Positions 1 through 13,199 of a stretch of 64,000 bases of DNA are shown piece by piece. The translations under genes were made by a program, and so were the position numbers. The notes beneath the pieces were generated by a model, which did no database searches, had not been told where the DNA came from, and worked only from the letters and a program-made list of their open reading frames with translations. Numbering within the stretch: the stretch's first letter is position 1; every line of letters starts with the position of its first letter. The DNA is from Manihot esculenta (taxonomy: Eukaryota; Streptophyta; Magnoliopsida; Malpighiales; Euphorbiaceae), in NCBI RefSeq assembly GCF_001659605.2, contig NC_035161.2, forward strand, positions 37,529,956 to 37,593,955, in the 5' to 3' direction.

Positions 1-62
1 TTGGCAGGATAGATGAGGTTTACATTCACGTTTAAAATTGCCCTCAACAACTTCATCTACTT
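1..62 (-). repeat. Duplicated copy of the DJ-1 gene upstream region, at the window edge
   Basis: These bases align with 4550-4612, which lies about 150-215 bases upstream of the DJ-1-like start codon at 4398. Roughly 50 of 62 positions match, including a shared ATTCACGTTTAAA block and CAACA..TCATCTACTT. Similarity stops after base 62. Inference: a second, tandemly duplicated minus-strand DJ-1-like gene begins just left of the window and this is its promoter or 5' leader. No coding sequence of that gene is visible. Confidence 0.55.
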
Positions 63-2880
63 TAGATCGCAAACAAAAACAATAAGACAAACCAAAGAAC
101 TGTTCTAAAATTCTATATTTTAAAATCTTTTATCTCAACTAAAATTATATAAACTTTTCTTTCCATTTATAGATAGTTTTTTTGTTATTAAACTATAAAC
201 TTTTCCTTCAATTTATAAATAGTTTTTTTTGTTATTAAATTTGTAGATGGAAAGTAAGAGCAGTGCATAGATTTAGACTGAAAAATTAATTTTAATTTAA
301 ATTTATTGATTTGACTAATGCATGCAAATAAATATAGCGACAAAATCTATATTATTTATTTATTTAATTTTTTAAACTTTATTTATAAATGACTATTTTA
401 ACTAAGTTAAATCCTTTATAACATGTAGATTTTTATTTAAATATCTTATAATTCTTTTAAACAACTCTAACGATCACTATTTATTTTTCTAAATGCCTTC
501 GACCTCTTTTTTTTATAATTATAAATAAATTTTACTTTTATAATTTAGAAATACGATTACTTTTCTCTAATTTTTTATTTTATCTTTTTTTTTATAATTA
601 CAAACAAATTTTATTTTCACAATTTAAAAATACGATTACTTTTCTCTACTCTTCTATTTTATCTTTCTGTTTTGTGTTAGATTACGTTAAAAAAATTTAT
701 TATTTTAATTTAAATTATTTAAAAGAGTATTTAATTCTGGAATTATCAATTAATCTTTAACAATAATAGAAGGCAACAAGAATCCTACTTTCAAAAATAG
801 AATAGATGTGTAGTTTGTATCATGGTTCCTTTGTGGTCCCAGCTAATTATTATTTTTTTGTCGCAAATTGAAAGTTGTTTGAAATAAACCATGCAAGAAA
901 ATGTTTCAAACAGGACCATCAGCAGCTGTAAAGCACCTTGAAGCAACTGTAGAAGCTGATGAGCATCATAGAAGGCATCAAAATCTACGAGGTTGCCCAT
1001 GCATGCAACGTCGAGAGTATTTTAACTCCTATATAATAGTATTTAACTATTATTTGGGCTATCATCTTCAACAACCAAGAATTACATATACATTATACAC
1101 AAGTCAAAAGACAAATATCATAATAAAATATCTAAATTTAACCTTTAGAAATATAAAAATAGCTTAAATTAAGTTAATTCTATGAATTCCAGTCAAACAT
1201 AAATTTTAAATCATGATATATCAATTAATATATTAATGTTAATAAATCATCAGACGGTTATTACCTAAATTCGATCTATAATAGATCTAAAATAAAAATA
1301 ATTTATAAAAATTACAGGTTTATTTAATTAGTGGGGAATATTATTTGGTAAACGGCAATAAGGATTAAATAAAATAATAATAAATACTATTTTATAATTA
1401 GGAAAAAAATCAGAAAATTTAATTAGTGGCGAATATTATTTAGTAAACGAAGACATAAAGTATTAAAATAAAAAATAAAAGTAATAAATTTTATAAATTA
1501 TTGAAATTTCAAATCCATCATATATGTATACGTTAGTGACTTTAACTATGGTAGTGAATTCAGTGATATGCATAAAAAAATCTCTTTTTTTAGTTTGAGA
1601 ACTGAATTATTAATAATGAAATTGAATTTGAAAATTATATATTATATTAAATAAAATAATTAATATGGTAGTAATTTTATTTATTTTTAAATTTTTATAA
1701 TGGCAATTATAATTAGAAATTAAAGTAAGATTTATAAATTTTAACTCGGTATAAAAAAATTCAAATCGTCGAGTATAAAGCGGCAAGAATACGCTATTAT
1801 GTCCCTTATGGTGCACCCTTAGCGGCCCACTACCTGACCATATTTCAGCCCAATTCTCACGCCACCACTATAATTACCTACTAACCTTACTACGTTTTTG
1901 GTTGCCTGTTCCTCAGATTATTATTATTATTATTAAAATACTTTTTATCTAAACTTGATTTATTATAAATTTAAAATGTAATTACGCTAAGTTTTTTTTA
2001 TATTAAAAAATATAAAATTTACATATTTATTTATTAGGTCCATGATAAAAAAAATTTTCTTCCTATTATATGCCACCAAGTTAACTTTGGATTTCTGGCA
2101 TTCTTCAAATCTAATTTTAAATTGGACTTTGATCAGCGTTCTGTTCTAATCTCTCTTTATATTTCTTTTTAATATAATTTTAATTTATAATTATTATTCA
2201 ATTCGTAATTTAATTTTAATTAGAATTATTAAGGAAAAATGATTACAAAGAGTTATTCAAAGGTATATTAATTATTTAAATTGAAAATTTTAATTTATAT
2301 TTATTGTGTTGATATGCAATAAAAATAAATTTAAATAATTTAGAAATAACAACGAGTATTTTTAAATATTGGATTTTATTTAATTTTATTAAAAATGAAT
2401 TTAATTAGTGTATAATTGAATTTAAAATTTAATATTTGTGATGGATTTGGATTTTATATATTAAATATTAATTATTCAAACAATTTATATATATAAATAA
2501 ATAGTTTAATATGCATATATATTTTTTGAAAATTATTTAATTTTTTATAAGCAATATTAATTTAAAATAAAAATTATTAATAAAAATGTTTTATACAAAT
2601 TATTAATTAAAATTATAAATTAAATGAGTTTGCACATTATTTTAATAATAATAATCGAATTTAAAATTAATTGATTAATTTATAAAAAAATTTAATTGAA
2701 TTTGAGATACAATATTAATCGAATTTAGATAAATAAAATAATATTCATGTAATCTATCCATTTACATCCTAAAAGAAATTTCCCAACTTATAAACTTTTA
2801 ATATAATTATAAAAAGCCAAGAAACTTCTCAACGATCCTCTTTCAAAGAGGAGTGAATATAAGAACCGTACGTATGATTT
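63..2880. other. AT-rich intergenic region
   Basis: No convincing gene is seen. The short open frames here have no recognisable protein features and many T/A homopolymer runs. It contains an imperfect direct repeat (about 1322-1365 and 1418-1461) and one copy of a dispersed AT-rich repeat (about 2510-2720). Confidence 0.7.
1322..1461. repeat. Imperfect direct repeat, two units about 96 bp apart
   Basis: The segment TTTAATTAGTGGGGAATATT.. TGGTAAACG is repeated as TTTAATTAGTGGCGAATATT.. TAGTAAACG about 96 bases later, and the following bases are loosely similar. This looks like an old local duplication in non-coding DNA. Confidence 0.6.
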
Positions 2881-2967
2881 CATTTGATTCTGAAACCGTT
2901 TCAAATGTTACATCCTTTATTCAACATTGCACAAATACAAGGGAAACCAAAGCTAGCCTTTCCCATT

Positions 2968-4398
2968 TCAGAACACCACAGACAAGCCAAGGGCTCTAGT
3001 CAACTCTGTTAAAAAGGCTGGAAGAGCAGGCCATCCACTAGCAGTCACTAGGTTGCCGTGCCTCACACACCCTTCAGACTCCACCACTTCCCCACCACCC
3101 ACCTTTACAATGGCCTTCATTCCATGGCTGCTTGCGCATCTCTTTCCCTGATTAATCAAACAACTACTCATTACTAAATTCTCAATCAACAAATATGTAT
3201 AATTGGTGGCAATTCATTAATCAATTAAGTACCTTTAGAGTACCGGCAGCAGCCAGAAGCCACTTCCCTTGTCCAATTGCTGCAACGATCTTGCCCCTGT
3301 CAGCGAATTCCTTGATCAAAGAAACCACTTTCTCATTTATGACCAGCAACTCCGGGGACCTGCCTCCAGGCAACACCAAGCAGTCATAGTCATCAACGGA
3401 AATGTCACTCCAGTTAGCGTTAACTACGAAGTTGTGGCCCCGCTTTTCGCTGCATACTAGGGCTCCCTCGTCGTCCTGGATGGCGGTAACGCAGCTCTCC
3501 CCCTTTTTCTTGCTTGGGCAAACTGCATCAACCTTGCAGCCCAGACCTTGTAGAGCCCGGAATGGTACATTTACCTCGTAATCTTCTACATAATCCTATA
3601 AAACACAAGTTATATTATGAATTGCAATTGTAGGCAGGCTATTTACTGATTTCTATCCTACAAAATTTTGGCTAGCTTACCGCTAACACAACCAGTACTG
3701 AATTCATGTGGGATCTTGAAATTTTGGCTCCCATGGACTCAAGTAGAACTCTCATATATTCACCGTGTCCTGGCCACCCAATAGAACTAACAAGATTGCC
3801 GTCCTTAAGACAAGCAGTAATGTCAAGAACCGATTCTACACCAGGCTGCTCCCACCAGGTGCCTCCTGCAAGCTCAATGATGGGTTTCAAGCTGGTAAAA
3901 GCAGTGCATCGCTTGCCTTGGAGGAGTCCTGCTGCTGCCAACATGAGTTGGCTATGGCAGCTTGTGATTAAAGGCTTCCCTGTTTCTGCAAATCTTCTTA
4001 CCATACTGATCACCTTGTCATCAGCGCTGAGGATCTCAGTAAACCTGCCTCCAGGTATTATGAGTGTATCATACGATTCTACAGTTTCGTCCTCGTAGTT
4101 TGCGTTGAGTGTGAAGAAATGGCCCTGTAATTCTGTATATAGCTGCAAATTTAAAACACCCATGAATTGGCTACCTTTGTTGTTGGGATATAGAAGGATT
4201 ATGGATTAAGAACATTACCTCAAAGCCCAAGTAATCATGAATGGCGGTGAAGCATTTATCGCCGGAACGCTTGCCGGGAGAGGCACAATCAACCCTCACA
4301 CCCAAGGATTGAAGCATAAAGAAGGGCACAATCACTTCATAATCTTCCATGTAGTCCCCGCATAGTATGAGAGCTGATTTTTGAGCAACGGAACCCAT
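2968..4398 (-). CDS. Tandem DJ-1/PfpI-domain protein (DJ1D/E/F type)
   Basis: Four exons: 4398-4219, 4142-3681, 3595-3233 and 3147-2968. All junctions are GT-AG in phase 0, giving 394 residues, the usual size of plant two-domain DJ-1 proteins. Domain 1 (about 1-200) opens with a GDYMEDYE motif and carries a nucleophile elbow ITSCHSQ with the cysteine. Domain 2 (about 205-394) opens with DYVEDYE, but its elbow reads AAIGQGK, so the cysteine and histidine are gone. Plant DJ-1 proteins are class I glutamine-amidotransferase-like proteins. Some act as glyoxalase III enzymes on methylglyoxal, whereas the Arabidopsis E and F members are, from memory, nearly inactive. The half-dead active site and the neighbours (GBP, DUF506, H2A.Z) favour the E/F type over the active D type. 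Only the 3' half has degenerated; the frame is intact. Confidence 0.92.
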
Positions 4399-4549
4399 GG
4401 TTTCTATCCTTTTACTTGAATCTGTGAGACTGCGGAATCAGGAGGAAGCTATTTATTCATAAAGCATGAGGCTTTATTCCCCCAGAAAGTAGGAGGAAAA
4501 TGAAGTGGAAGAGTGGAGGGCTTCAATTAATTGAGGACCAGTGATTTTA

Positions 4550-4612
4550 TTGGTAGGTATAGTTGAGGATTATATTCACGTTTAAATTGCACTCAACAGC
4601 CTCATCTACTTC
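4550..4612 (-). promoter_or_regulatory. Conserved upstream block of the DJ-1-like gene
   Basis: This is the partner of the sequence at 1-62. It sits 150-215 bases 5' of the DJ-1-like ATG. Survival of this block after the flanks diverged could reflect regulatory constraint or simply a recent duplication; the window cannot separate these. Confidence 0.35.
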
Positions 4613-5110
4613 TTGTCCTTTATGCCATCCGTTTTAGTTTTATAACCCAAAACTTCACATTTTCATAATAATAAAGACAACTTTTTTAGCATCAAGTCAT
4701 TATGTTATTTTATTTTATTGAGAATTGAATAGAAATAATTACGTAATGCTTTACAGTTGAAATGCTAATTTTCTGGGCCGGCCGAGTTGAATGAAGAACC
4801 ATTGCTTAATAAAACTGTATTCATCATCTTAATAGAAAATCTAAACCTGTGAAATATGGAGACATTTCAAGTGATCAACATATTACATTGATGTTATAAA
4901 CAATCAGGAAATGCTAGAGTTACAAATGATATCTGCGTCGCCCGGCAAATCATCACTATCACTCACCTCTTCTCCATTTCAGGTTCAAATGACTATGAAC
5001 GAACCAAAAATAGGATGGCAGGCTTCATATATGAAAAAAAATTGAAAGCTCGCCAATGATATGGTCGAACAAAAGTATGCCGAAAATTCAAGGCATACAT
5101 TAAAAAAAAT

Positions 5111-5268
5111 TCAGTCCGATCTCGGCCTGTTAGAACCGCCTTTGCTATTGTTGTAAACTGGTAAGTGCCATCGGGAGCCATGTTTCCTTTTGCCATAACA
5201 ACGCCAATAAATTACCAATATTGACGCTACAAAGCAAATTGGCACTGCCCATCTGTATACAAAAAATG

Positions 5269-5302
<34 letters not shown>

Positions 5303-8300
5303 TTAACAATATTAAAAACATTGCAGACTTGGTTTTTATGGCTATGAACAGAATGCTCGACTATTACACTGCAGAAAATTAAAAGATAATACTCAATTCC
5401 GATAGCAAATCGCCAGCTTAAGATACAACAGGCCTCTCTTTTAGTTAGGAACAAAAGAAGAAATGTTGAATTACCTGTCCAAATCAAGGATAGGGCTGTA
5501 AACAACTGTTTCCCAGGTTGCTACAATAAAATGCCAAATCGGATTATAATAGAGAGATTCTGCAGACCAGAACATCCTTGTGTATGTCTCCAAGAAGATA
5601 AAAAGTATCCACGCGCCCATTTCTATCAAAATGAACTTTATAATGAACCGGCCCACTACCACCATTACAAGGGAGAAGGCAACCAACCAATTGAAAAGCC
5701 TTTGGTTGTATTCTTTTATAAATAGAGATTTGGACTTCCCCAACATCTGCAGGTTCACACAATACATTCATAGACGCCCAATTCAGCTAATGAAAATGAG
5801 CAAGCAAGCAAATATCATCAGGGAAATAATAATGAAATAACTATGGTTGATCATTTGAGAGAAATCTTTCACATTACATGATGTAACAAGTTTACCAGGT
5901 ACCATTTAGAGGGCCACTTCCAATGAGATCAAGATTAACATAATTTAAGATTAGTTGACATCTTAAATGATGATATTTTTCTCCATTGATAATTCTGCTT
6001 TAAACACTATCTAAAACAATGAGGAAGTAATAACGGCACATATGATTTCCACTCTTTCAAAATGCAACCAACTCAAGCATCAGTGTCAATCACTAAAACA
6101 AATTTGGAAATAGAAAGAAAAAAATGGTAAAAAAGAAGTGCATAATTCCATAATTCAAGGAATAACAAAATGAATGATAGTATGCCTAACCTTCATCATG
6201 CGTTGCTCATAGTTTGCTTTTGAGGGTCCAACACATTCCTGCTCAAAACTTTGGTTGCATTGCAGAAAGCCGGCATTGAACTTTGCCATGGAAGGAAGTC
6301 TGAGGACTTGAAGTTGGTCCATTTTGTCCTCACATCGAACATACAATGCCTCACACAGTTTTGCTGATTCATACTCATTTGCCATCATGATGTTTTTATA
6401 AGCCTACATAGAATCCACAGTAAATATCTGTACAAGGGATCACAATATATTGCAGAATGTACAATCCTATATGATATTGCAAATACTGTAGTCCTAGCAT
6501 AGGCACCTATGAAAATATAAATTGATAGTATATTGAATTTCAAACTAGCAAACCCCAAATACGCTACACATGGCATAAAGCACATGCCAAATCCAGAACT
6601 GTGATACCCAACAGCAGTGAGCCAACTATGATGAGAAAGTCAATTAACAGAAAAAATCATGAAATACTAAATTATCCATGTACATTTATTTGTAAAAGCA
6701 ATTTTCAACTTGTGGTTTTAAGTGAGTAAGGTGGCCTAAATGATATCTTCTGATTCAACAGCTATGAAAAACTTTTAGAAGGGGGGCATTAATAATCAGG
6801 TCTGATCTTGTACTTGACATGTATTAAAACCAGTGCTGCTCTCTCTCTCTTTGGTTGAGAGTGGTCTGTATTTGGATCAGTTGGGAGTTTTTAGCCATGA
6901 TTTTGTACGAGTTCAAAACACTAGTCAAGAATCTTCAAGTCAATCAGCAAAATCTTTTGCAGAAAAATTAATTTTACTTCTCTGCATATCAGTTCCAAAA
7001 ATAAAAAAATCTATGATTCTTGATTTAATGGGAAAAGAATCATCACATCATACCTTCCCTATTTCTTCTTCCAGTTGCATGACTGATCTCTTTGCATGGT
7101 TACGGCCAAAATGCTGTTCATCAAAAGATTTCACTGCTTCCCCTCTAGACCTTCCATGGGCCTCTTGCAGAGATTGCTCTGGGAGTGGTAACATTAATTT
7201 TGCCATTGTTTCACTGTATAGCTTCAAACATCTCTCAAGGATACCCTTGTTGAAAACCTCCACAAGAGATCCAGTTGATGGAATCTCCCCTTTATTCAAG
7301 GCTTCAAGTATCTGAAAATTTTTAAGATAAAAAGATGAGGGAATATATATGATCCGCATCATTAAATCTAGATTTCAACTATACTCTTGTTTGCTTCTTC
7401 TTTCCCCCCTTATTCCTTCCATTCCCTAGCATAGCAAACTTAACATGTGGTAAAACAAGGTCATTACTGCTATATGAAGGAATGGTGTTCCAATATACTT
7501 GGTACTTGAAACCATTTTTTCAAGGATGTCATCCAACGCCAAGCGCTAATTGCATATCACACAGATACACTGCTAAGAATATAAGAGACCCGTGTCATAT
7601 TTAGTTGAAATTATGGGCATCTAAGAAATTCCTTGTTAATTTATTATCTAACCTTCTATCTTTTACGCCCTCTCAGGAGAAGTGGCAAATGATGCATTAA
7701 CAAAAGAATGCCTACTGCCTAGTCCCTAGTGAACCAAAAATTGCTATACAATAACTATTCCCCCCCATGGAAACTTTCTTTTCGATAAAATAAAAGCAAA
7801 AGATTTACAAGATTAACATTGAAAAAATGGAAAGAAATGTGAAATTGACATACAGTTTAAAATAAACTCAGTTTTCACATCTCCAACACAAAACTTTGCT
7901 TTTATGTAAAATTCCACCTGATGACTCAGCAGGTTGGTATAAACAAATGTACCTGTTCCAAAAAAGTTACAAACTCTTGTCCGTTTAGAAGTTTTCCCTG
8001 CACAATCTTTGGGCGAACAATGCTAGCAACAAGCTCCTTCAATTGCTCCCTTTTTTTAACATATACTGGGTCAAGCTCAACATCTTTCATGTCACAAAGC
8101 TTTGTTCGCTGGATATGAGGCTGTCCAAATTCACAGTGCAAGGTTATGGAAGGTAATTAAAGATCCACATGAAATTGATATAAAAATAAGACATGTTCTT
8201 CATCCCTTCTTTCATTTTTTTCATTCATTTGCTTTTGACCTTTTGTGTTGACTTCAATGGTAGCATATTAACGGGGAAAGACTCAAAGACTATTGTTTAA

Positions 8301-11300
8301 TGCAACAAACACATAGTAAGCTCTTACCTGTGGCAAGCTAAAAGCTGTGCTGTTATCACCCATAATAGCAAGGGATTCTCGAATTTGGTTAACCTGATAA
8401 AAGGTCCAAGAAGAGTGACAACTCCCAGAATCATAAATTTTAATGACTGTATTGGAATTCAAATCATGCAGACAAGTGAAGTACCTGATCAATATTTTTA
8501 TCCCCTGCATTAAGAACAAGCACCCACAATCAAACCTCTGTTTAATAACACAGTTATTAAGGATAACACTTCATCTTTAATAAAATCTGGCTTGGAGGGG
8601 AAAAAGCACTAACCATTATTGTTAGGGACACGTTGAAGGGCTTCATTCACCATTTCCTGAACCGATTTCCCTTCTATATAACCCAAAAACAATCAGTTTT
8701 CAAGTATAGAAGATGTCAAAACATGAATAGATGAACCCAAAGGTAATAAGAATAATTAAGTATTAATGTGCAATTTATGGAAAAAGAGATGCAAATTGTT
8801 CATTACTTCTTTAAATAGGCCTCTCAAATAAATTTAAACAAAAAAAAGTTTCATCACTTAGTTAGTGATTATTGTATAGTTTAACTTGCTTCTAACACTT
8901 AACAATTATCTTTTATATTCAATTTACTAAACATAAATCACTTTTAATATTGTGTGGATTTTTTAATTTCACGACATAGTAGTTATATATGTTTTATGGA
9001 TGATATTTAATTACATAAAAAATATCATTAAATTTTTTAACTTATAATTATGCTTTAGCCCTCCAAATTTTTAATTCTAGATTCATCCCTGAAAACATAC
9101 CATAATGAGGAATGTAAACCCACCTTAAGTCTATTGAATCAGAAACCTACAATCATCTATCATGCAGCACTCCATTGATCCATTGAGTTTGGAAAAAGCA
9201 AAGTCATACAAAAATTTCAGTGGCACAAATGGACAAATTGATAAAGTAAAAACTGAAAGGGAACAACAGATTTCAAGATTCGATGCATCCACCCCACCAG
9301 ATGTTGCAGGCAGCAGCATATAAGACCTAGATCGTCATTGATAGAAGCAAGCAGCTATTCAACAAATAAAATCCCAAGTTATTTATGAACTTACGTAGAA
9401 AATCACGCTGGATAAGCCACAGTAGTTTTGCAGGTTCAAAAGCAACACCTTGGCCCTATATATATATAAGTAACAGTTGTTCGATTACCCATCAGTCTCA
9501 GATATCCAACTCAAAGAAAACATATAAAGAGGAATATCTTTGCATGACTTGTAAATTACCTTAACTCTAAGTCCCATGTAGTTGTCAGACCACCCATGAA
9601 ACAACTAGTGTTAGTGAGGTAGTTAAGGTGTCAAAAGAAAAAACCACAAATTGTTTTTGCAGCTTACACAGTTTATTCTTTAATCAGATATGAAGATGAA
9701 CTCAAAAGAAGAAGTGCAAACCTTCCATAAAATTCTTCAGCAAGCTCGACTGCAAATGACAGGCGGGATATGTCAGCTTCTCGGATCTAAACAGACAATG
9801 GAACAAACATGTAAGTATTGCCAAAAGAATTAACTAAAATGAGAATCTTGATGACAAATTGCCAATAACCTTGTACTTATAACCTCACATTAGGAAAGCA
9901 AATTGTAAATGTCAGATATTATTGCCTACATAAAAAAAAAGGCATAGACATGTCATGTTTTGTTTTTCGTTATACAGCTAGTCTAGATCAAAAAGAAAAG
10001 TTAGGATTCTCATATGTAAACAGGTCTGCTAGTTTCAAACTTCCAGTTACCAATTAATATACAGTGTGTTCGCACAAAATTATTTAATGGAAAATGTTAA
10101 TATAAAGTTACAGTATTCACCATCAGTTTCTAGGAGAAGAAATAGGACACCAAATAGTGGATGTTGGATGGGGTAGTAAAAAATGCTTATTAACTGAATT
10201 ATGGTTTCGGCTACAGTACCCTTAGTTGAAAATCATAATTGGTATTCTAGTACAAACAGAAAAAATCCATACTCCAATGCTTAAGGACTCCCATATTGTG
10301 GGCTTTGGGCTGGCATAAATGTACATGCTGAGTGTCAATCCTTTTGGTGTTTTTTTTTTTTTTTAATAAATAAAGTCTCTCAGATGTCAGGTACCCCTGG
10401 AATTTTTGTCAGTGAATAAAAATTGAAAGGAATCTGGAAGTTCACATAATTAATTTATTAAAAAAAATTTCTAAATATAGAAACATGTCAAAAAGTTCAG
10501 CATTTCCTTAGCAATAGGCCTAAAAATAAATATTTTCTTTGATTCTAGTGATAAATTTTATCCAGAAGGCTATTCTTTTCATCTATGATAAAAGAGTTGC
10601 TCAATCATAAAGCATACCAAGCATCCAGCACAAAAAAGTCATAGAAAGCTATAGCATAATTATTTGTGGGTCTAACAAGTCTGACTTTCAGAGAACAACT
10701 CTTCCAGAAAAAGTATATTGAAGGCTAAAGTACAGATAAATAACTAACCGTCTCAGGCAAATTATAAATAAGTACAGAACTCAAGACAGTTGCCAGAGCA
10801 AATATCCTGCAAGAGCAGATGTGAGAAGGTAAATGGGATATTCAAAGGCAAGTAGAGGTTACATGATTTGGAATTTACCGGTCATCATATACATTTGACT
10901 TTCCAACACTTTCAAATCCCTCTGTGTCAAGGTAAAACACAGATGTTTTGACTCCATCAATATCCAATTCAATTGGAGTTCCCCAAACCCAAATCCCTGA
11001 AGCAAAGAATAAGAAATATTAAAGATGATTCCTAGAAAAGAATAGCATAGACTTTTGCTCAAATTTGGATTACCTTTTGTCTTTGTGTCACGCATATGTC
11101 CAACTCCAAAACCTGAAGAGGGAAAAATTGACCTCAAGGGTATTTACAATTAAGCGTGTAAAATTATAAATAACTTAAACATGGTGAAGACAATACCTCC
11201 ATAACAAGAAAGGGAAAGAAGCTGATTAAGCAAAAATGATTTTCCAGAGCGGTATGGACCAATGACCTGATTATGCAACCATCAGTATAAGAGGAAAAAT

Positions 11301-13170
11301 ATATGCAAAATACAATAGAACAGCTGCTCTTCATGGTTATGTATATTATAAATATAATTTCTACATTTTTTTAACAAAAAAAGTTTACATGTTAAATGCT
11401 AGACATGCTATATGGACAACTTATACAAAACTGTTGCGCAAAAAGCATCAAGAAATTGGTCAAGTTTCACTGCCTCATACAAAATTTTTATAAGACATGA
11501 GAATTCCTAAAATTTGATGAAACTTAGAATTGTCTCAAGCATAGATTTCTTATCATCATAAATTCACTGTCAACAAGAGTTCTGAATCCCAAATCATGAG
11601 GAATAGCATGAGATCCCACAAAGCAGCAACTGATTAGGCAGAAAAAATATAGAAAACATCAACTCTCTCACTACAACTGATACTCCACAAGTTTATTTTT
11701 CTTCTTTCTCATGGTTGGTGAAAGATTCCATAACTATCCTTTCTAGATCCAGATTCAATTTTCAACTTATGACTCCATATTAACATTACACTCATGGACA
11801 ACAATTTCATTTTGATAATAAACAAAAATGTTAAAATTTATCAAATAGTCGCTCAGAAGGGAACACAAGCTCCAAAAAACAACAAGATCACTTTCCTTCT
11901 AAGAACAGCACATAAATTCGTCATATATTTTTCTCATGGTAGTATAATGAGCTCAAACTTCATGTATCTTTTAACTAAATTAGGTGAAAATAAGTTGCAA
12001 TTCTTAGAAACTTAAGAAGATGTATCTCATGCATACAGCAACTGCAGCAATCGGGGTTGTTATTCGTCTGATGGCTTCCAAGCCACTGCTAGCAAGCTGA
12101 AGCTTTGTATGACCAGGGTCAGGTTCAATAATCGGAAACCTGCATATGCCGAAAAGAGACACGTATTAAATGAGATAAAATTGTGTTGTTAGCTTCTTGA
12201 GAACATCTAAAATATATGATGAAGAAACAATTATGATGCCCAGAATCAATGCAACAAAACACAATGAAAAGTGTTCAAGGAATGATTTGGGAGAAGTGAA
12301 CATTTAGATGTCCAAAAATAAGCAAGATTGAAATTGACATGCCAGGATAACGAAAACCCACAACCAACAAGAATAACGAGGTGAAGCATTTGGGAATATA
12401 CTGGCAGTTGCACTTTCCATACAAAATGCATACCTGATAAAAAAAAAAAATTTAATACTATCTATCCAACATAAAAATGAGATTCCATATTTCATAAAAG
12501 CACAGGCCTACAAGCAATACCATTTTTTTTATAAAAAAAAATTGCCCCCAAATAATCAATTTTATAGTTACTTCCAACTTTATAGACTTTGAATCCTCAA
12601 GTTTGTTTTGCACAGTTGCACTATCTTTGAACTTCAAACGTGTTTCCCATAATACAAGACTAAAAAACTGCCAATTGTGCTGGTTAGCATGTCTAGTCAA
12701 CTGCACTCCGTATAAACAAAAGATGGGATTAATCTAGGTTTGGCTCTTCTTCATTGCTAAATACATGACCGTAGCTAGCTTGAAAATATAACATAATCCA
12801 TTTGATTGAACCCCAAAAGAATACTCTAAACTTGTACATCAAGCTCAATTGGCACTGGAAATAATCAATGCCATGTGATATCTTACCAAAGATCTTAAAA
12901 GCATACACTTTAAAAAAGTATACCTTTGCATAACAATTAAGCATGAAAGCTTCAGAAACCAGCTTTATGCTAATTCTAAAACTAGATGCCGCAAATCTAT
13001 TCGAATAGATACAAATCCATAAATTTGCAATAATAAGAACAATAATAGCAAAAAGCGCTACAACGGTTTGAGATTACTTACGCTTGCTGGAAATTGTCAA
13101 TTGAGAGAGAACCGGATGCAGAAAGGCGGAGAATAAGCGAAATAACAAAAATCCAACAAGAAATCTTCAT
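5111..13170 (-). CDS. Guanylate-binding-protein-like GTPase (GBP/atlastin superfamily), membrane-anchored
   Basis: Seventeen exons assemble in frame to 602 residues: 13170-13082, 12139-12037, 11266-11197, 11112-11074, 10996-10879, 10806-10749, 9786-9722, 9566-9560, 9455-9395, 8673-8614, 8504-8485, 8393-8328, 8120-7953, 7311-7054, 6403-6191, 5746-5475, 5252-5111. Residues 1-20 look like a signal peptide. The G domain has the P-loop GPYRSGKS (67-74), DTEGF (124-128) and the GBP/atlastin-type RD pair in LIQRDF (200-201). A helical GBP C-domain follows. The C-terminus has a membrane hairpin (about 484-520), a third hydrophobic segment (about 557-572) and a basic tail. Members of this superfamily hydrolyse GTP and remodel or tether membranes. 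The layout matches Arabidopsis At2g38840 as I remember it. A 26-base A run (T on the sense strand) at 5269-5294 lies in the last intron near its acceptor. Confidence 0.93.
9560..9566 (-). other. 7-nt microexon (exon 8) of the GBP-like gene
   Basis: Exon 7 ends in phase 2 (GGA AG) at 9722 and exon 9 starts in phase 0 with GGC CAA at 9455. The only short sequence found between them that has AG before and GT after it and restores the frame is AGTTAAG. It gives YGR-VK-GQGVAFEP, continuous with the family pattern. Longer alternatives in this stretch hit stops or give unrelated residues. Confidence 0.75.
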
Positions 13171-13199
13171 GATTGAGCGATTGCAAATAATCGTTTACG

